Below are positions 32,799 to 45,859 of a stretch of DNA of 64,000 bases, in pieces. The stretch is taken from the NCBI GenBank assembly GCA_029204225.1, contig MU832164.1, positions 19,964 through 83,963 on the forward strand, written 5' to 3'. This stretch comes from Diphasiastrum complanatum (taxonomy: Eukaryota > Streptophyta > Lycopodiopsida > Lycopodiales > Lycopodiaceae). The position numbers and the translations under genes are program-made. The notes beneath the pieces were generated by a model, which was not told where the DNA came from, did not search any database, and saw nothing but the letters and a program-made list of their open reading frames with translations. Numbering within the stretch: position 1 is the first letter of the stretch; the number at the start of each line of letters is the position of its first letter.

Positions 32799-33404
32799 TG
32801 TCGGAAATTAGTGGAAATGTGCGGAAGCTGGTGAGCGGGCTTGATGTAGGATTGAAAGCATAATAAATAGTAGTAGAATATTCAAATTGAATGATTCAGA
32901 CAAATGTACAATCAAACGATACAATAGTGAGACTAAAAATTTGCACTCTGATTAATATCAAACAGTGAGTACAATGCTTGAAGTGATAACTTCAGCTTAT
33001 AGTCGTTGAAAGTGATAGCTCTAGTTACAAAAACTCGAATAATTAGAAGAAGTTTTCTAATGATGATTCTGGGATTGATATTCTACAAAATATCTACAAC
33101 TACCTTTTGTTGCATTTATTACAACCGCCTCATTATAGTTAATGCATGTACAAAGTGGGCAAACTATGAATCATTTGGTCAGACAGTATCAAAATCTACA
33201 AGTATTGAAAAATGTACAATGACTCAAAAATATATACTGACTCAAAAAATATAGAAAATTTTGAGTTGATCCGGTATCGAAGAATTCTAGAAAAATTCGA
33301 TCCTAAATTTTTCGATCCTTTGTTTAGAATTCAGACCTTTTGTTTTTGGTTTTTTAGGATGCTCATTATTGAATAGATTTGAGGCTGAGCATCGAATTCC
33401 AACA
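32799..33404 (-). repeat. 3' LTR of element B
   Basis: 606 bp from TGTCGGAAATTAG to GAATTCCAACA, with the same terminal style as the LTR of element A. It is AT-rich and no gene lies inside it. Confidence 0.82.
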
Positions 33405-34600
33405 CTCCCCCTGAATGTGCATCCTGGAAAATTTTGATTTTCAGATTCAAGATGTCGTTGAATATGAGGTGGTGCTCTTTTGACAGAGCTTTTGTGAAGT
33501 AATTTGTTGTCATTGATTTTGTCCTACAGTAGACTAAAGATACCTTTTTGCTTTGTACTTTCTCTCTCAGATAGTGATATTTGACCAACATGCATTTTGT
33601 TTCCTTTATCAGATTCAAATCGTTATTGAATAATAATGTATCATCTACATAGAGAGTGATGATGATGAAAAAATTTGATACAGACTTGAAGTAGACATTC
33701 GAGTCTGCTGAGTTGAAATGAAGCGATTTTTTGATTTTCTGAAACCAGGCCCTAGGTGACTGTTTCAGCCCATAAAGTGCCTTGTTTATTTTGCACACAA
33801 GGTGTTGTTTACCCTCAGCTCATATCCTTCTGGTTGTGACATAAAGATTTCCTCTTCAATGGTCATGTTGAGGAAAGCGGTCTAGACATCCATTTGATGG
33901 ACTTCGAAATCTGTTGAGTCTGCAAAGAAAAGTAATAGTCAGATCAAAGCATGTTTGACTACTGGACTGAAGGTCTCGAAATAATCTAGATTTGGAATCT
34001 GGGAATAGCCTTTGGCAACCATCTTGGCTTTGTATAGATTAAACCTTCCTTCAGCATCACACTTCGTTTTGAATATCCACTTGCATGGAATCGGATTCCT
34101 TCTCTTTGGCAGCTCAATGACTGTCCACGTTTGATTCTCTATCAGAGAATCGAATTCAGTGTCCATCGTAGCTTTCCATTGATTAGCATCAGGTGTAGAC
34201 ATCGACTCCAAAACTATGTAAGGTTTTTGCACGAAGTAGCAAGCTACATCGTCCATAAATCTGGATGGAGGCTGTCTTGGTTGATTTGATCTTCTTGGCT
34301 GAATTCCAACTCCTTGCTATTCAGACTCATTTTTCGAGCTTGTATCATTTTTCTGATTTGCAATCCTAGAGTCTTTTTTGATACATGGATCGAAAATTTC
34401 TTCGATACCTGTATCGAAAATTTCTTGAGCTTTTCCCTGATCTTCCACAAAAATGACATCTTTGCTCGTGAATGATTTTTCTATTTCTAGATTGTAGAGC
34501 TTTTATGTCTTGTGGTCTGGGGAGTAGCCAACAAAAATTGATTTTGTGCTTTTGTCATCCAACTTCTTCTTGAGATCTTTAGGGATCTCCACAGTCGAAA
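33405..34600 (-). pseudogene. copia integrase end, RT and fused RNase H tail, element B
   Basis: 34460-34600 gives EIPKDLKKKLDDKSTKSIFV and related words (integrase end). 34244-34459 is the linker. 33939-34256 is the RT start (DANQWKATMDTEFDSLIENQ, NPIPCKWIFKTKCDAEGRFN, LDYFETFSPVVKHALI). 33331-33798 has KINKALYGLKQSPRAWFQKI and the catalytic ITLYVDDTLLF. Then KETKCMLV joins straight to KYHYLREKVQSKKVSLVYC, the end of RNase H. The connector and RNase H core are therefore deleted, in frame. Confidence 0.88.
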
Positions 34601-34620
34601 GCTAGGTTGAATGAAGCATC

Positions 34621-35680
34621 ATCCTCGCAATAGAGAAGTCAAGTTAGAACATCAAAGAAAATTTGATTCTAATAAAAAAACATGCTCAATGTTATTACAC
34701 AAGTTATTCATAACATGATGAACACCTGCATGTGAACTGATATCAGCAAAAGAATATGAAACTTTTGAATGTTGATGGAATTTCGTCAGTGGATGTATCA
34801 CCTATTTGTTTCTCGTTTGTTTATGCTACGAAACAAAGCTATTTTATGGCATAACTATGGAACATTTTCAGCATCTTATCAAGCAAAATTGTTGGTGATT
34901 TCAGTAGCGTAATGCCAGTCAGTTTCACTGCTTTCTTTAAGCCGTTGGGTGAATGTAGAAGCTGTAATTTGGTGCAAAGCATAAGGCTTGAAATCACCTT
35001 ATTTCACTATGTGTAAAACATAAGCAGCAGAAACTCATTTTTCTGGGCAATAGGCAAGCTCATAACCAATTTTTCAGTTTGTTTCCTACTTCCTATGAGA
35101 AAAGCGATTTATGAAACTCTATTGTTATGTTTATAGAACACATTTTCTACATACTTATGGACAGAAAAGCAAACATATGAAACTCTTTTTTAAGGCCTGC
35201 AATGCTAGTTTCCAAGTGAAAGCTTGGATTTGCTTTGCTAGAAATTAGAGTTCACAAATTTGTGTTTGTAAATTTGCAAATCAAATTTTGAAGCATCTGC
35301 ATCTGTGGTAGGCATAAAAGCAATTAACAAAAAATGCACATTTTCTACATACTTTTGGACAGAAAAGCAAACATATGAAAGGCTTTTTTAAGGCCTACAA
35401 TGTTGTGTTTGTGGTGATCCCTCACAACATTAGCTGCTACAGTCCCACCAAGCACTACTTCCTCTACCTCTACAACTGTCGTACTCAGCTTCTCAACTTC
35501 TGCAATCGTCTTCCTCAAATTGTGGTTGTTCCAACTATCCATGACTTTTCCAAGCTAAAACATTGATTCTCAGCCCTTCCTCTATTGGGACAGCACCTTT
35601 CTCTATTGGGGTAGTAGAAAATGAATAATCTAGGTTGATGACCAATGATGGAGAGGAACTAGCAAGCTGCAAGAAGATCT
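34621..35680. other. unassigned spacer with a 65-bp direct repeat
   Basis: Two copies of a block with GGACAGAAAAGCAAACATATG and TTTTTTAAGGCCT lie at about 35141-35207 and 35336-35405. No protein motif in the rest. Confidence 0.5.
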
Positions 35681-36052
35681 GTTGGATTATTCTCTTTCTT
35701 ATCAATCGACTAATAGATTTTAATCTTCATCCATTTTTTATCCAGTTCTGCGGATTCTCCCATGTTTTTATACAGTCTACAGAATTACACGGAGTTTACG
35801 ACAGTGCCACATTTTTTGCCTGACAGAAATCTCATGTAAAATCACAATGTCGCATTTTTTGCTTTTCTAAAGAGCCTCAAATGTTAAGGAAATGACACTG
35901 GCAAAGTGTGGGGCAACCCTAAATGAGATTTAAAGGCACCTTCGTCTTTTTCACATTTTTCGTCTTTTCACGAAAAACCTGACAATGTCACCTGTGGCTG
36001 TTTTAGTTCATTTCTGCAAAGTTACAGTTTTGGTTCATTTATGTAGACAGAA
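35681..36052 (+). repeat. LTR fragment of the element A family
   Basis: It begins TGTTGGATTATTCTCTTTC and follows the reverse complement of 15460-15080 for about 370 bp (TTATACAGTCTACAGAATTA, CTAAAGAGCCTCAAATGTTA, GTTCATTTATGTAGACAGAA). It then breaks off before the LTR end. Confidence 0.85.
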
Positions 36053-36125
36053 CGTGATGACAATCGCGGACGCGAAAAACAATTAGGATGGATTTTAGAT
36101 ATGATTGTTGGTCACTGCCAGCTGT
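36053..36125 (+). pseudogene. short copia Gag scrap fused to LTR fragment
   Basis: It encodes KKQLGWILDMIVGHCQLY, matching the Gag start of element A (27945-28014). It is joined directly to a truncated LTR, with the primer site and leader missing. Confidence 0.8.
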
Positions 36126-36500
36126 ATCATTCCTAAAGTCCTCCCAAATGTAGATAGACACTGTTGAATTACATTTTAGATTAACACAACATTCAACAAA
36201 AAATCAATTAGTGTGCGGAATTGATAAAATGAGTGAATGAGATACACAAACGATGGCGGACAACAATTCATTCAAGATCATACAAGATAAGAGTGATATG
36301 TGCGTAATGGCTAGAATATCATCTATTGTTTTTCTCGTTTTTCGTGCGCTGTATGACAGACCCACACAACGCGTTGGCGTGAGAGAAGCGGCGCTCTCCC
36401 ATGAGTAATGTTTCGCTTACTAGCAGACTTCTCGGATCTTGCTTACAAAACTTGTCTTGCTTGTAGGCGGACTTCTATTTTGTATTTTGTTTGTCTATGT
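36126..36500. other. unassigned, possibly LTR end of element C
   Basis: No protein seen. If element C had its 3' LTR here, the boundaries are not readable. Confidence 0.35.
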
Positions 36501-37430
36501 GGTATGCAGCATCTTTTTCTCAATTGGATCCCTGATCAAGTGGTACTTAATCGTGATGTGTTTTGTCCTTGAGTGAAACACATGATCTTTCGTTAGATGT
36601 ATTGCAGATGTGTTATCTATCTGCAAGACTAGAGGCTCGGTCCTTGTTTCGTCCAATTCATCTAGGAATTGTTTGAGCCAGATTATTTCATTGGCCGTCT
36701 TTGCTCATGCAACGTGCTCTACTTCGTAGGATGACCAAGCCACAATGCTCTGCTCCTTGCTGACCCAAAGAATTGCCGCTCCTGACGCGATGGTGCATCC
36801 TCTTGAGACACTTTTACAATCGTCCTTGAGGGATGCCCAGCTAGCATCACTGTAGGAAAGCATCTTGAACCCTGCATCACGACAATAATACAAGCCATAA
36901 TCTCTTGTTAATTGAAGATATTGCAAAATTCGTTTTGCAATCTTCTAATGTGTCGAGCCTAGATTCGTGCAGAACTGGCTCATCCTGAACACTGCATAAG
37001 CAACGTCAGGGCGTGTGTTATCTGCAAGGTACATCAACGAACCTATCAGCTTCCTGTAAGGTGTGAGCTGCATTTGTTCTCTCTCTTCTTTAGTCCTCGA
37101 ACAATCATCGTTCGTCAGCACCGTTTCTGCGAGCATTGGAGTATTCGCTCCTTTGCAATTCAGCATCCCAAAATCCTCTAGGATTTTCTGGGTGTATCTG
37201 GATTGGTAAAGGTACAACTTACCTCCCTCATAGTCCCTATTAATTTGCAAGCCAAGTTAACACCTGGCTTCTTCCAGATCCACAATCTTGAAATGTTGTG
37301 AAATCTCTTCCTTCACTTCAGCAATCAACTTCTTACTCTTGTAGAGTATCAGAGTGTCGTCCACATATACAGCCACAATAATGATCATTTGAGCTCGCAA
37401 GACATGAAAAATAGCATAGTATTTCTTACC
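36500..37430 (-). pseudogene. copia RT end and RNase H, element C
   Basis: Minus strand from 37430: IIIIVAVYVDDTLILYKSKK (catalytic YVDD), LGLQINRDYEGGKLYLYQSR, YRKLIGSLMYLADNTRPDVA, MLSYSDASWASLKDDCKSVS, QSIVAWSSYEVEHVA, then VLQIDNTSAIHLTKD and HSRTKHITIKYHLIRD near 36550-36620. The order is intact over about 900 bp with a few stops, including one between 36927 and 36944. It starts abruptly at the RT active site, so it is a truncated copy. Its wording differs from elements A and E, so it is a separate copia family. Confidence 0.88.
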
Positions 37431-37545
37431 TCAAACCGGGGCACTTGTGGATCGACGGACTCCAAGAAAAAGCACTCCAAGAACTCCGAGAATCCAAAAC
37501 ACTTCAAGAACTCCAAGAATCCAAAACACTCAAAGAGTTCAGTTT
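37431..37545 (+). repeat. short tandem repeat, ACTCCAAGAATCCAAAACAC type
   Basis: Near 37455-37540 the words CTCCAAGAA, TCCAAAACACT and TCAAGAACTCC recur four to five times at roughly 14- and 29-bp intervals. Confidence 0.75.
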
Positions 37546-37915
37546 AGGGTTTTGATGCTCTGGAGTTTACACTTCAGCTCAAAAAAAGTGCTCGAGTGTG
37601 TAACCCTTTGATGTATATTGAGGCTCCTATAGTGAACTCTTACCATGTATTTGTTAAGTATATTTTTATGTTAAGTATATAAACCCAGCAAAGTGCTTCA
37701 TCAAATGGGACCACCACTTACGTTAAATTAGTTTTACGTCTTTTTTTTTGTTTTCTTTTATGAACATTGATTGACTAACAAGTTAGCAGTTAGGCCTGTC
37801 CTTTGATTTCTATTTTTTATACGTTAAGTGTCTTCTCTTGGGGAATAGCACCAAAGTTATTAATGTGGCAAATAGCCAAATCATATGATGTGGATAGCTT
37901 ACCTGGATAGCAGTA
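37546..37915. other. unassigned AT-rich spacer
   Basis: No motif seen. Confidence 0.35.
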
Positions 37916-38068
37916 TTTGGGCATGCTAAATCCCATCATCTTAATGATGTAGCCGAAATTCATTTAAATTCCACTAGAGCAATGATGATAACTTTGGGCA
38001 CGCTAAATCCCATCATCTTAATGATGTAGCCAAAATTCATTTAAATTCCACTAGAGCAATGATGATTT
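37916..38068 (+). repeat. tandem duplication, unit about 77 bp
   Basis: GGGCATGCTAAATCCCATCA (37919) and GGGCACGCTAAATCCCATCA (37996) start two nearly identical units that include TTAATGATGTAGCC and TTCCACTAGAGCAATGATGA. Only a few base differences, so it is fairly recent. It sits about 120 bp upstream of the MULE-type gene. Confidence 0.9.
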
Positions 38069-38192
38069 GTACTAGCTAGAAAATCGGTATGTCTTTTGTG
38101 GTAGTATTTTCATTTAATTTCGATGGAGCAATATTGGTTGATAAAGATGAAAATGCGATACATACCACTGGAATCGTGATTCTCCGTCCATT

Positions 38193-41100
38193 TTGTGTTG
38201 TTACAACTGCAAGAATCATTCCATCAACAAGCATGGATCAACAGGTCGATTTACCTTGACCACCTCTAGTGAGGATGAGAATGTTGCTCACATTACATGG
38301 ACAAATGTGGATAAAACTCATGTTATTCAGCCTGCGATATCGATTTTAAAATTGTTCAAAATGTTGTCTGTATCAAGCAAGTTGCGAAAGATCGTCAAAG
38401 TTTGTGGAGCTCCTAGAGAAGTGAAGGAAATGCCCAAAGAATACAATGGAGATCAGCTATTTGAGTTTCCACCATCACACATGACAAGCATGGAGGGCAT
38501 GCAAAGAGCATTTGACTGTCACAACTGGATTCGCTACACAACCTCCACAATGCAAGGATTTCCAGGGGTGGTTCGTTTATCTATGTGTGGTGGCGCATTT
38601 GAGTGTCGTAATATCAATTGCAGTTATTTGTTGTCGTTCCGGAAGAACAATTCCAAACACTTCTCTGGAAGATTGCTGACTAGGTGTCCAATAGGACTAG
38701 TTTCAAGTGGCGTTGGTAGCATGAAATGTCACCATTGTAATCATACACCCTACTGTGCAAGGCATTGTACAGGTAGGATTTATTATTGTATTCCAAATGA
38801 CACAATACACTAGAATGGTCATACACTTGGGTTTCCATGATCATGAGTTTGGTGTTGGAGATTCATATGTCAACATGGAGAAAGCACAAGATCTGGTGAT
38901 GAAGAAGGCCTCTCAGAACATTATGCATAAACCAAAGAGAATTCAAAAGGATTTGGCCAAAGAGTTGATTTCAGATCACTTGCTGGCAACATCATCGACA
39001 TCTCCTATAGATTCTACAAGGCTAGATGAATTGTTGTCTTTGATTGAACCCACTACAAAAAATCGAAGGTATGGGCATGCATAAATCTCTAACATGTCAT
39101 TTGGGCTTGAAATATCTATATATCTTTAATTTTTCTGATGGCTAATTATTGCAGACTGAAAAAATGGATAACATTGGCAAGAAAAGAATTGCAGCATGTC
39201 GATCTATCCCATGAAATAACTTCATTTTTATATTTAAAAGAACATTGTACATATCAGTTCTTTCATGGATCGTTGTTCCCTGGACAGTTGCATGACAAAA
39301 TAGATAGATGTCATATTTTCAAGATGTCAACTACTGGACCAACGTCAGGAGTGGAACTTGTACAAAGAATGCAACCAGGGAATGATCTAGCAAGATTTTG
39401 GTGTTTTTTTGATCATGTACACCGAATTAAAGATTGGGTCACAATGGCTACCCATGTATATGACATACAATATGAATTTCTACATTTCTTGCTTTTCAAT
39501 ATTATAGCAACTAAGTAGCTTATCCATTGTGCACTTTGTTTTCCAGAAACCAATCCATTCAAACTATTGCAATATGTGATATGATGGTTGAAGATGTTCA
39601 AGCACAAGTGCTATTTTGGGAGTTGTTGAATCGCGTTATGTCTGGCCATTTGTGTGATCCAGTCACATTTCGAGGATTTATGACAGATGAGGCACAAGCA
39701 AATTGGAATGCTGTGCACATTGTTTATGGAAATGATGCTAACACACCGATGATTGGAAAAGAAAGATCGTGTTTGTTTCATTTTATGGATAGTGTGAATA
39801 AACACACTACAAAGTACATAAAGCCATTGTTTAGAGATGATCATCTCGCTTTGTGCTTGCAGTGGCGAGATGCAACAGATCTTGATGCTGCAAATGCGAT
39901 TTATAATAAAATTACTGCATGTGGAAAATAGGCAATGCATACGAGAACTGCCTGAATGAATTGGAGAGCTGGCTTGCTTGGTGGAAAAATCGAATTCATA
40001 GATGGAAAAAATTTGTTGTCACGATATACTTTACATGTTGTTGTATTTTTTGGTGCAATTTGTTGCAGTAGAATTGGATTCCTATGATATGTGTAACTAA
40101 CAATTCTATATGCCACAGATGATGGATCATGGTGATGAGGCAGAGTTGCCAACGACAAATCTGTCTGAGGTGGTCCATAGTGTTTGGCAAAGAGTGGACA
40201 ACTACAATTCTAAACTAACAATTTATGAAGCTGCAGTGGGAGATTTGGCTAATGCAATATTGCAGAGTGCACGAGAGAAATCTTTCTTGTCTAGCCAATA
40301 CATTGGTCAAGGTCCGACATTTCAAAATCTGTTGGAGAGAGTGCGCTCGGGAAGGAGATCTTCAATTGTGGGTGCTTCTTTCTCTGAAAGAGTTAATGAG
40401 TTTGTTGAGCAGATTGACTTGACCAGGCAAGACCAAGATGTTAATGCACCAATTCAAATTGTCAGACGCAAAAGACCAGCACACCAATGGAATGTTGAAA
40501 ATGAGAACGTGTCTCATTGTCCAGATATAGAATACGTGCAAAAGGTTTCTCGAAAAAACAAATCCAATCTTCCAGATTGCAATCAATTAGGATTTTCAAA
40601 TACACCTCCAAACATGACAGGCCAAGCTAGTCTACAACTTTGCGAAGATATACGAGAAAGACAACTAAACAACAGCTGGTGGGCTATTCGTTGTCTAAGA
40701 ACCGGTAGTCAAGTGTCAAGGTATGAAGGCTGCCGGCAGAGGACTTGCAACAAGTTGATCAAATCAAGAATGGCACCTAGTTTTTTGGGAGGAGAAAACA
40801 TCAAAATGGATACACAAATCAATTCATGTGGTTTTGTGCTAGTGATATAACTTGTACTTGGAAAGCCAATCCCAATGTCACTATGTCACCTACAGAGAAC
40901 AACAATATTTGGTACGTGCAACAGGGAACAAGCTTTACGCAATCTGAAGTGGATGAATTGAACCAAGGGGGCTATATTCTAGAGACAACTAGTTCATGCT
41001 CCCACAATATTTCACAGCAAAAAAATACGATTGGAGAACCTCATGTAGCTTCCAATGTGGGTAGTGCCAGTGCTAATATGAACTTCACCACCAATCCAAC

Positions 41101-41488
41101 ATCAGAACGTGGAAATATGAGACAAAGATCAGGTGTGTCAAAATCTGCTAAAGATAGAATGAAAAGGGGATTGTCATTGAAAGGGCATGTACAAGAGATA
41201 ATCAAAATCCCTTCAGAACAAAAGGAGTTATATATCATTGAGGGTTTTGAAAGTAGTAAAACATGTGCAATTTACGAGGTCACAATTTCAAATGAGCCAT
41301 CATGCACATGTGCAGATTTCTCTAGAAATATGTCCATGAAAAAGTACATACCTTGCAAGCATATGTATTTTGTCTACTTACATGTCAAGGGGCTGGATGT
41401 CAATGAAAATATGTTCATACATCAACCCATCATTAGCTTGCAAGATCTTTTTCATATATTCGCTTTGCCCTCGAAGGGTTTGTCTTAG
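38193..41488 (+). pseudogene. MULE-type transposase with SWIM zinc finger, multi-exon, probably broken
   Basis: Segments in order: a Cys/His-rich N-terminus (38193-38813; CHHCNHTPYCARHC, then IHLGFHDHEFGVGD after a frame change near 38800), a helical part (to 39068), and a likely 86-bp intron (39069-39154, GT..TTGCAG). The transposase core follows (DVQAQVLFWELLNRVMSG, GFMTDEAQANWNAVHIVYG, LESWLAWWKNRIHRWKKFV), another likely intron ending in CACAG near 40109, and a C-terminal exon. The last part (40826-41488) has a SWIM zinc finger: CTCADF and CKHMYFVY, spacing CxC..CxH, as in MULE/FAR1-like transposases. At least three frame changes (near 38800, 39930, 40790) suggest decay. No terminal inverted repeats were identified. 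A domesticated relative cannot be excluded. Confidence 0.75.
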
Positions 41489-41737
41489 GCTATTCTAGAT
41501 CTAGACCTAGTTGTTTGAAAATTGTTTCTTTTTTGTCTATTGTGTTCGATGGACTTCTATTTTAATATGGTTTGTAATAAGTCCAAAATATTTCAAATAT
41601 GTCCAGTTAACATATTTAACGAAATTTTCTAGGGAGTCTGCTACAAATGTGACTGTGGAATGCCATGAAATGTGCATTGCTACTTTGTTACTGTTTTATT
41701 TTCTTTTGTTATTCTTTGATTATGGCTATCTAAAAAT

Positions 41738-42670
41738 CTAATGAAATAAAACTTGCATAACTCGCAATTTGTCAGGCCCCGTAGTTATTTGGCTCAAAGA
41801 ACACCATTGGATGAAATCAGATCGATTGAAGATCTGTCTACAAACTCTTTTGAAAGTTAACCAATTCTCAAGAAGAAAGTCGTGAACGATGTTCCACCAT
41901 GACTGAACACGTCCTTGGAAATACGATGAGGCAAAGAAAACCATACTATTGTCACCAATACATCCACTATAGCAGAAGTTATAATCCAAATCTTCTAGCC
42001 AATTGTCTACATTAATGGAGTGAATGCTTCCATCAAAGGTAGGACTAATGTATTCAATTAGTCGTTGGTTGTAACAATGAGGTTTTTGTTGAACAGTGAC
42101 TTTCCACCATTCATTGATATGGTTTGTAGATAAATGCTCCAGAGCAAGTGAACGATCCATCATATTGCATAACTCCATAAAACTAGCAGCATGAATGGAT
42201 TTGGAAGAATGTGGCTGAAGCACATTTTTTATAGGAGTTTGAAGAGAACTTAAATAGTAGCCCAAGCATTTTCTATACTCAAATTTTGTCTTCTGAACCA
42301 ATGTCAAGAATTGCTGATTAAATTGTTGTCCAGAACCAATTTATTTGAGAGAGTCAAATGATTTCTCATAAAATTTGGTAATACTATCAATGCAAGCAAT
42401 TTTGAATTGACTTCAAAGCTTTGTGTGTCGATGTGCTTGAGTATCCCACCATGTTTGAACTTGTCCTTGAAAGCACAATGAAGCGAAATAGATTTTATCT
42501 TCTTCATAATAATGGCGATGATGAAAATAGACTTCTAGCTTAGTCAACCAGTCATCAATGCTAATTGAACTTGGTTGTCCGTCAAATGCAAAGCCATAAA
42601 GTGCGATTTCAAATTGCATTTCATCAATAGATGGAAGATGAATGTTTTGACTATAACAGTAATCCATCAT
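41738..42670 (-). pseudogene. two tandem retrotransposon Gag-like domains
   Basis: Minus strand: the first copy DDWLTKLEVYFHHRHYYEED with CFQGQVQTWWDT (42413-42670), then a C-terminal Gag half (FLTLVQKTKFEYRKCLGYYL). A second N-terminal copy follows (DNWLEDLDYNFCYSGCIGDN, YFQGRVQSWWNIVHDF, LENWLTFKRVCRQIFNRSD, 41738-42307). This WL..L..YF....FQG..Q.WW pattern is that of retrotransposon Gag (PF03732-like). The two copies are clearly related but diverged. The upstream frame has stops near 42340 and 42410. No pol follows on the left. A duplicated Gag could be an element remnant or a Gag-derived gene; decay favours a remnant. Confidence 0.72.
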
Positions 42671-44718
<2,048 letters not shown>

Positions 44719-44730
44719 GCTCTGATACCA
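44719..44730 (-). promoter_or_regulatory. primer binding site of the Gag-remnant element
   Basis: The plus strand reads TGCTCTGATACCA, complement TGGTATCAGAGCA, matching initiator Met tRNA. It is separated by five bases from the putative LTR start, an unusual offset. Confidence 0.7.
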
Positions 44731-44735
44731 AGAAA

Positions 44736-45384
44736 TGTCATGTGCCAAATCCCAAACTAATAGCAATTACAATGGAAATAAAGCTAGAAGCAAGAAGAGA
44801 ACAAGACATTCATGATAGCATATCAATAGAAAGCTAGAAACATGGAGATCATGTTTGTACTTCACAAACTCACTTGGAATTGAATTTTCCAAAAAAGCAT
44901 ATAGCTTACAAATATCACTTTTGAATTCAAACAAACACTAGATCAACTAATTTTGGACTTTTCCCTTTTTTGTAGACTATTTTTTGAAAATGCCATCCAA
45001 AGGCCCCCTTTTCCAAGAATAACTAAAAATCAAAATTTTTCTTCAGTTATAGTCAAGCTGATATTAATCGTTAGACAAACAGATGTTTCAAAATAATTAT
45101 GATCATTTTGAAATCAATTAATGACTTCTTTTGTGCAACAACTAATATGTAATTGAGCTAATATACAATTACATTGAATCCAAACATTGTTTCACCAAGT
45201 TCATATACATTCGCATTGTTTGCAATATTTGTTATAATAACAATTGTAAAAATAATTGTTCAGATCACGACCGAACTCAGATAATTTGATATCAACAACA
45301 CAAATCTATATAGTTAAAAATATTTCAAAAAGGGACTATCTACGTACCCTTGTGTCAGACTACCTACCTACCTATGTTCCAACA
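44736..45384 (-). repeat. putative 5' LTR of the Gag-remnant element
   Basis: Starts TGTCATGTGCC and may end TGTTCCAACA at 45384, about 649 bp. Supported only by its place beside the primer site and the TG..CA ends; no second copy is in the window. Confidence 0.5.
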
Positions 45385-45400
45385 TTCAAAACAAATGCAT

Positions 45401-45534
45401 AGATAACATACAATCGATATAATAAATCCAGTTGAGATAACATGCAATCAATATAATATATCTAGTTGAGATAACATACAATTGATATAATAAATCCAGT
45501 TGATAGCATACAATCAAAATAATAAATCCAGTTG
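45401..45534 (+). repeat. 34-bp minisatellite, four units
   Basis: Units start at 45401, 45435, 45469 and 45503. Each resembles AGATAACATACAATCGATAT followed by AATAAATCCAGTTG; the last has lost two bases. The small frame across them (45386-45655, minus) is a by-product. Confidence 0.93.
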
Positions 45535-45859
45535 ATATTGTGAAAATACATAAATTCCACATTGCTATAAGGTATGCCTCAACAACTACAATAATTAACC
45601 AAACTTTGAATAATCTGACAACAACATAGAATGAGACTGGAACATTCTTATACACACTTTATTAAATTTAATGTGCATTTGTACATTGATGAAGATTCCT
45701 TTTGGGATCAAAAGCATCATGATTGATCATGATGGTCACTATAATAATTACAAAATATTACAAAAGTATGCATTATCAAGTACATGATTACAAGTCCTAT
45801 AATTACAATAATGGTTACTGACAATTGTAACTAGGACTCTTAGAGTCTCAGAATTGTAT
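45535..45859. other. unassigned AT-rich spacer
   Basis: No motif seen. In minus orientation it is just downstream of the DUF7869-like gene and could hold its 3' end. Confidence 0.35.

Larger units (their letters stand above)
32799..34620 (-). mobile_element. Ty1/copia element B, 3' half
   Basis: A left LTR (32799-33404), a polypurine complement CTCCCCCTGAATG, then minus-strand RNase H end, RT and integrase end. It is cut near 34620. It has an in-frame internal deletion joining RT to the RNase H tail. Confidence 0.88.

Noticed and set aside
45395-45534. CRISPR-like array of regular units
   Set aside because: The 34-bp units are directly adjacent without spacers, so this is a minisatellite in plant DNA.
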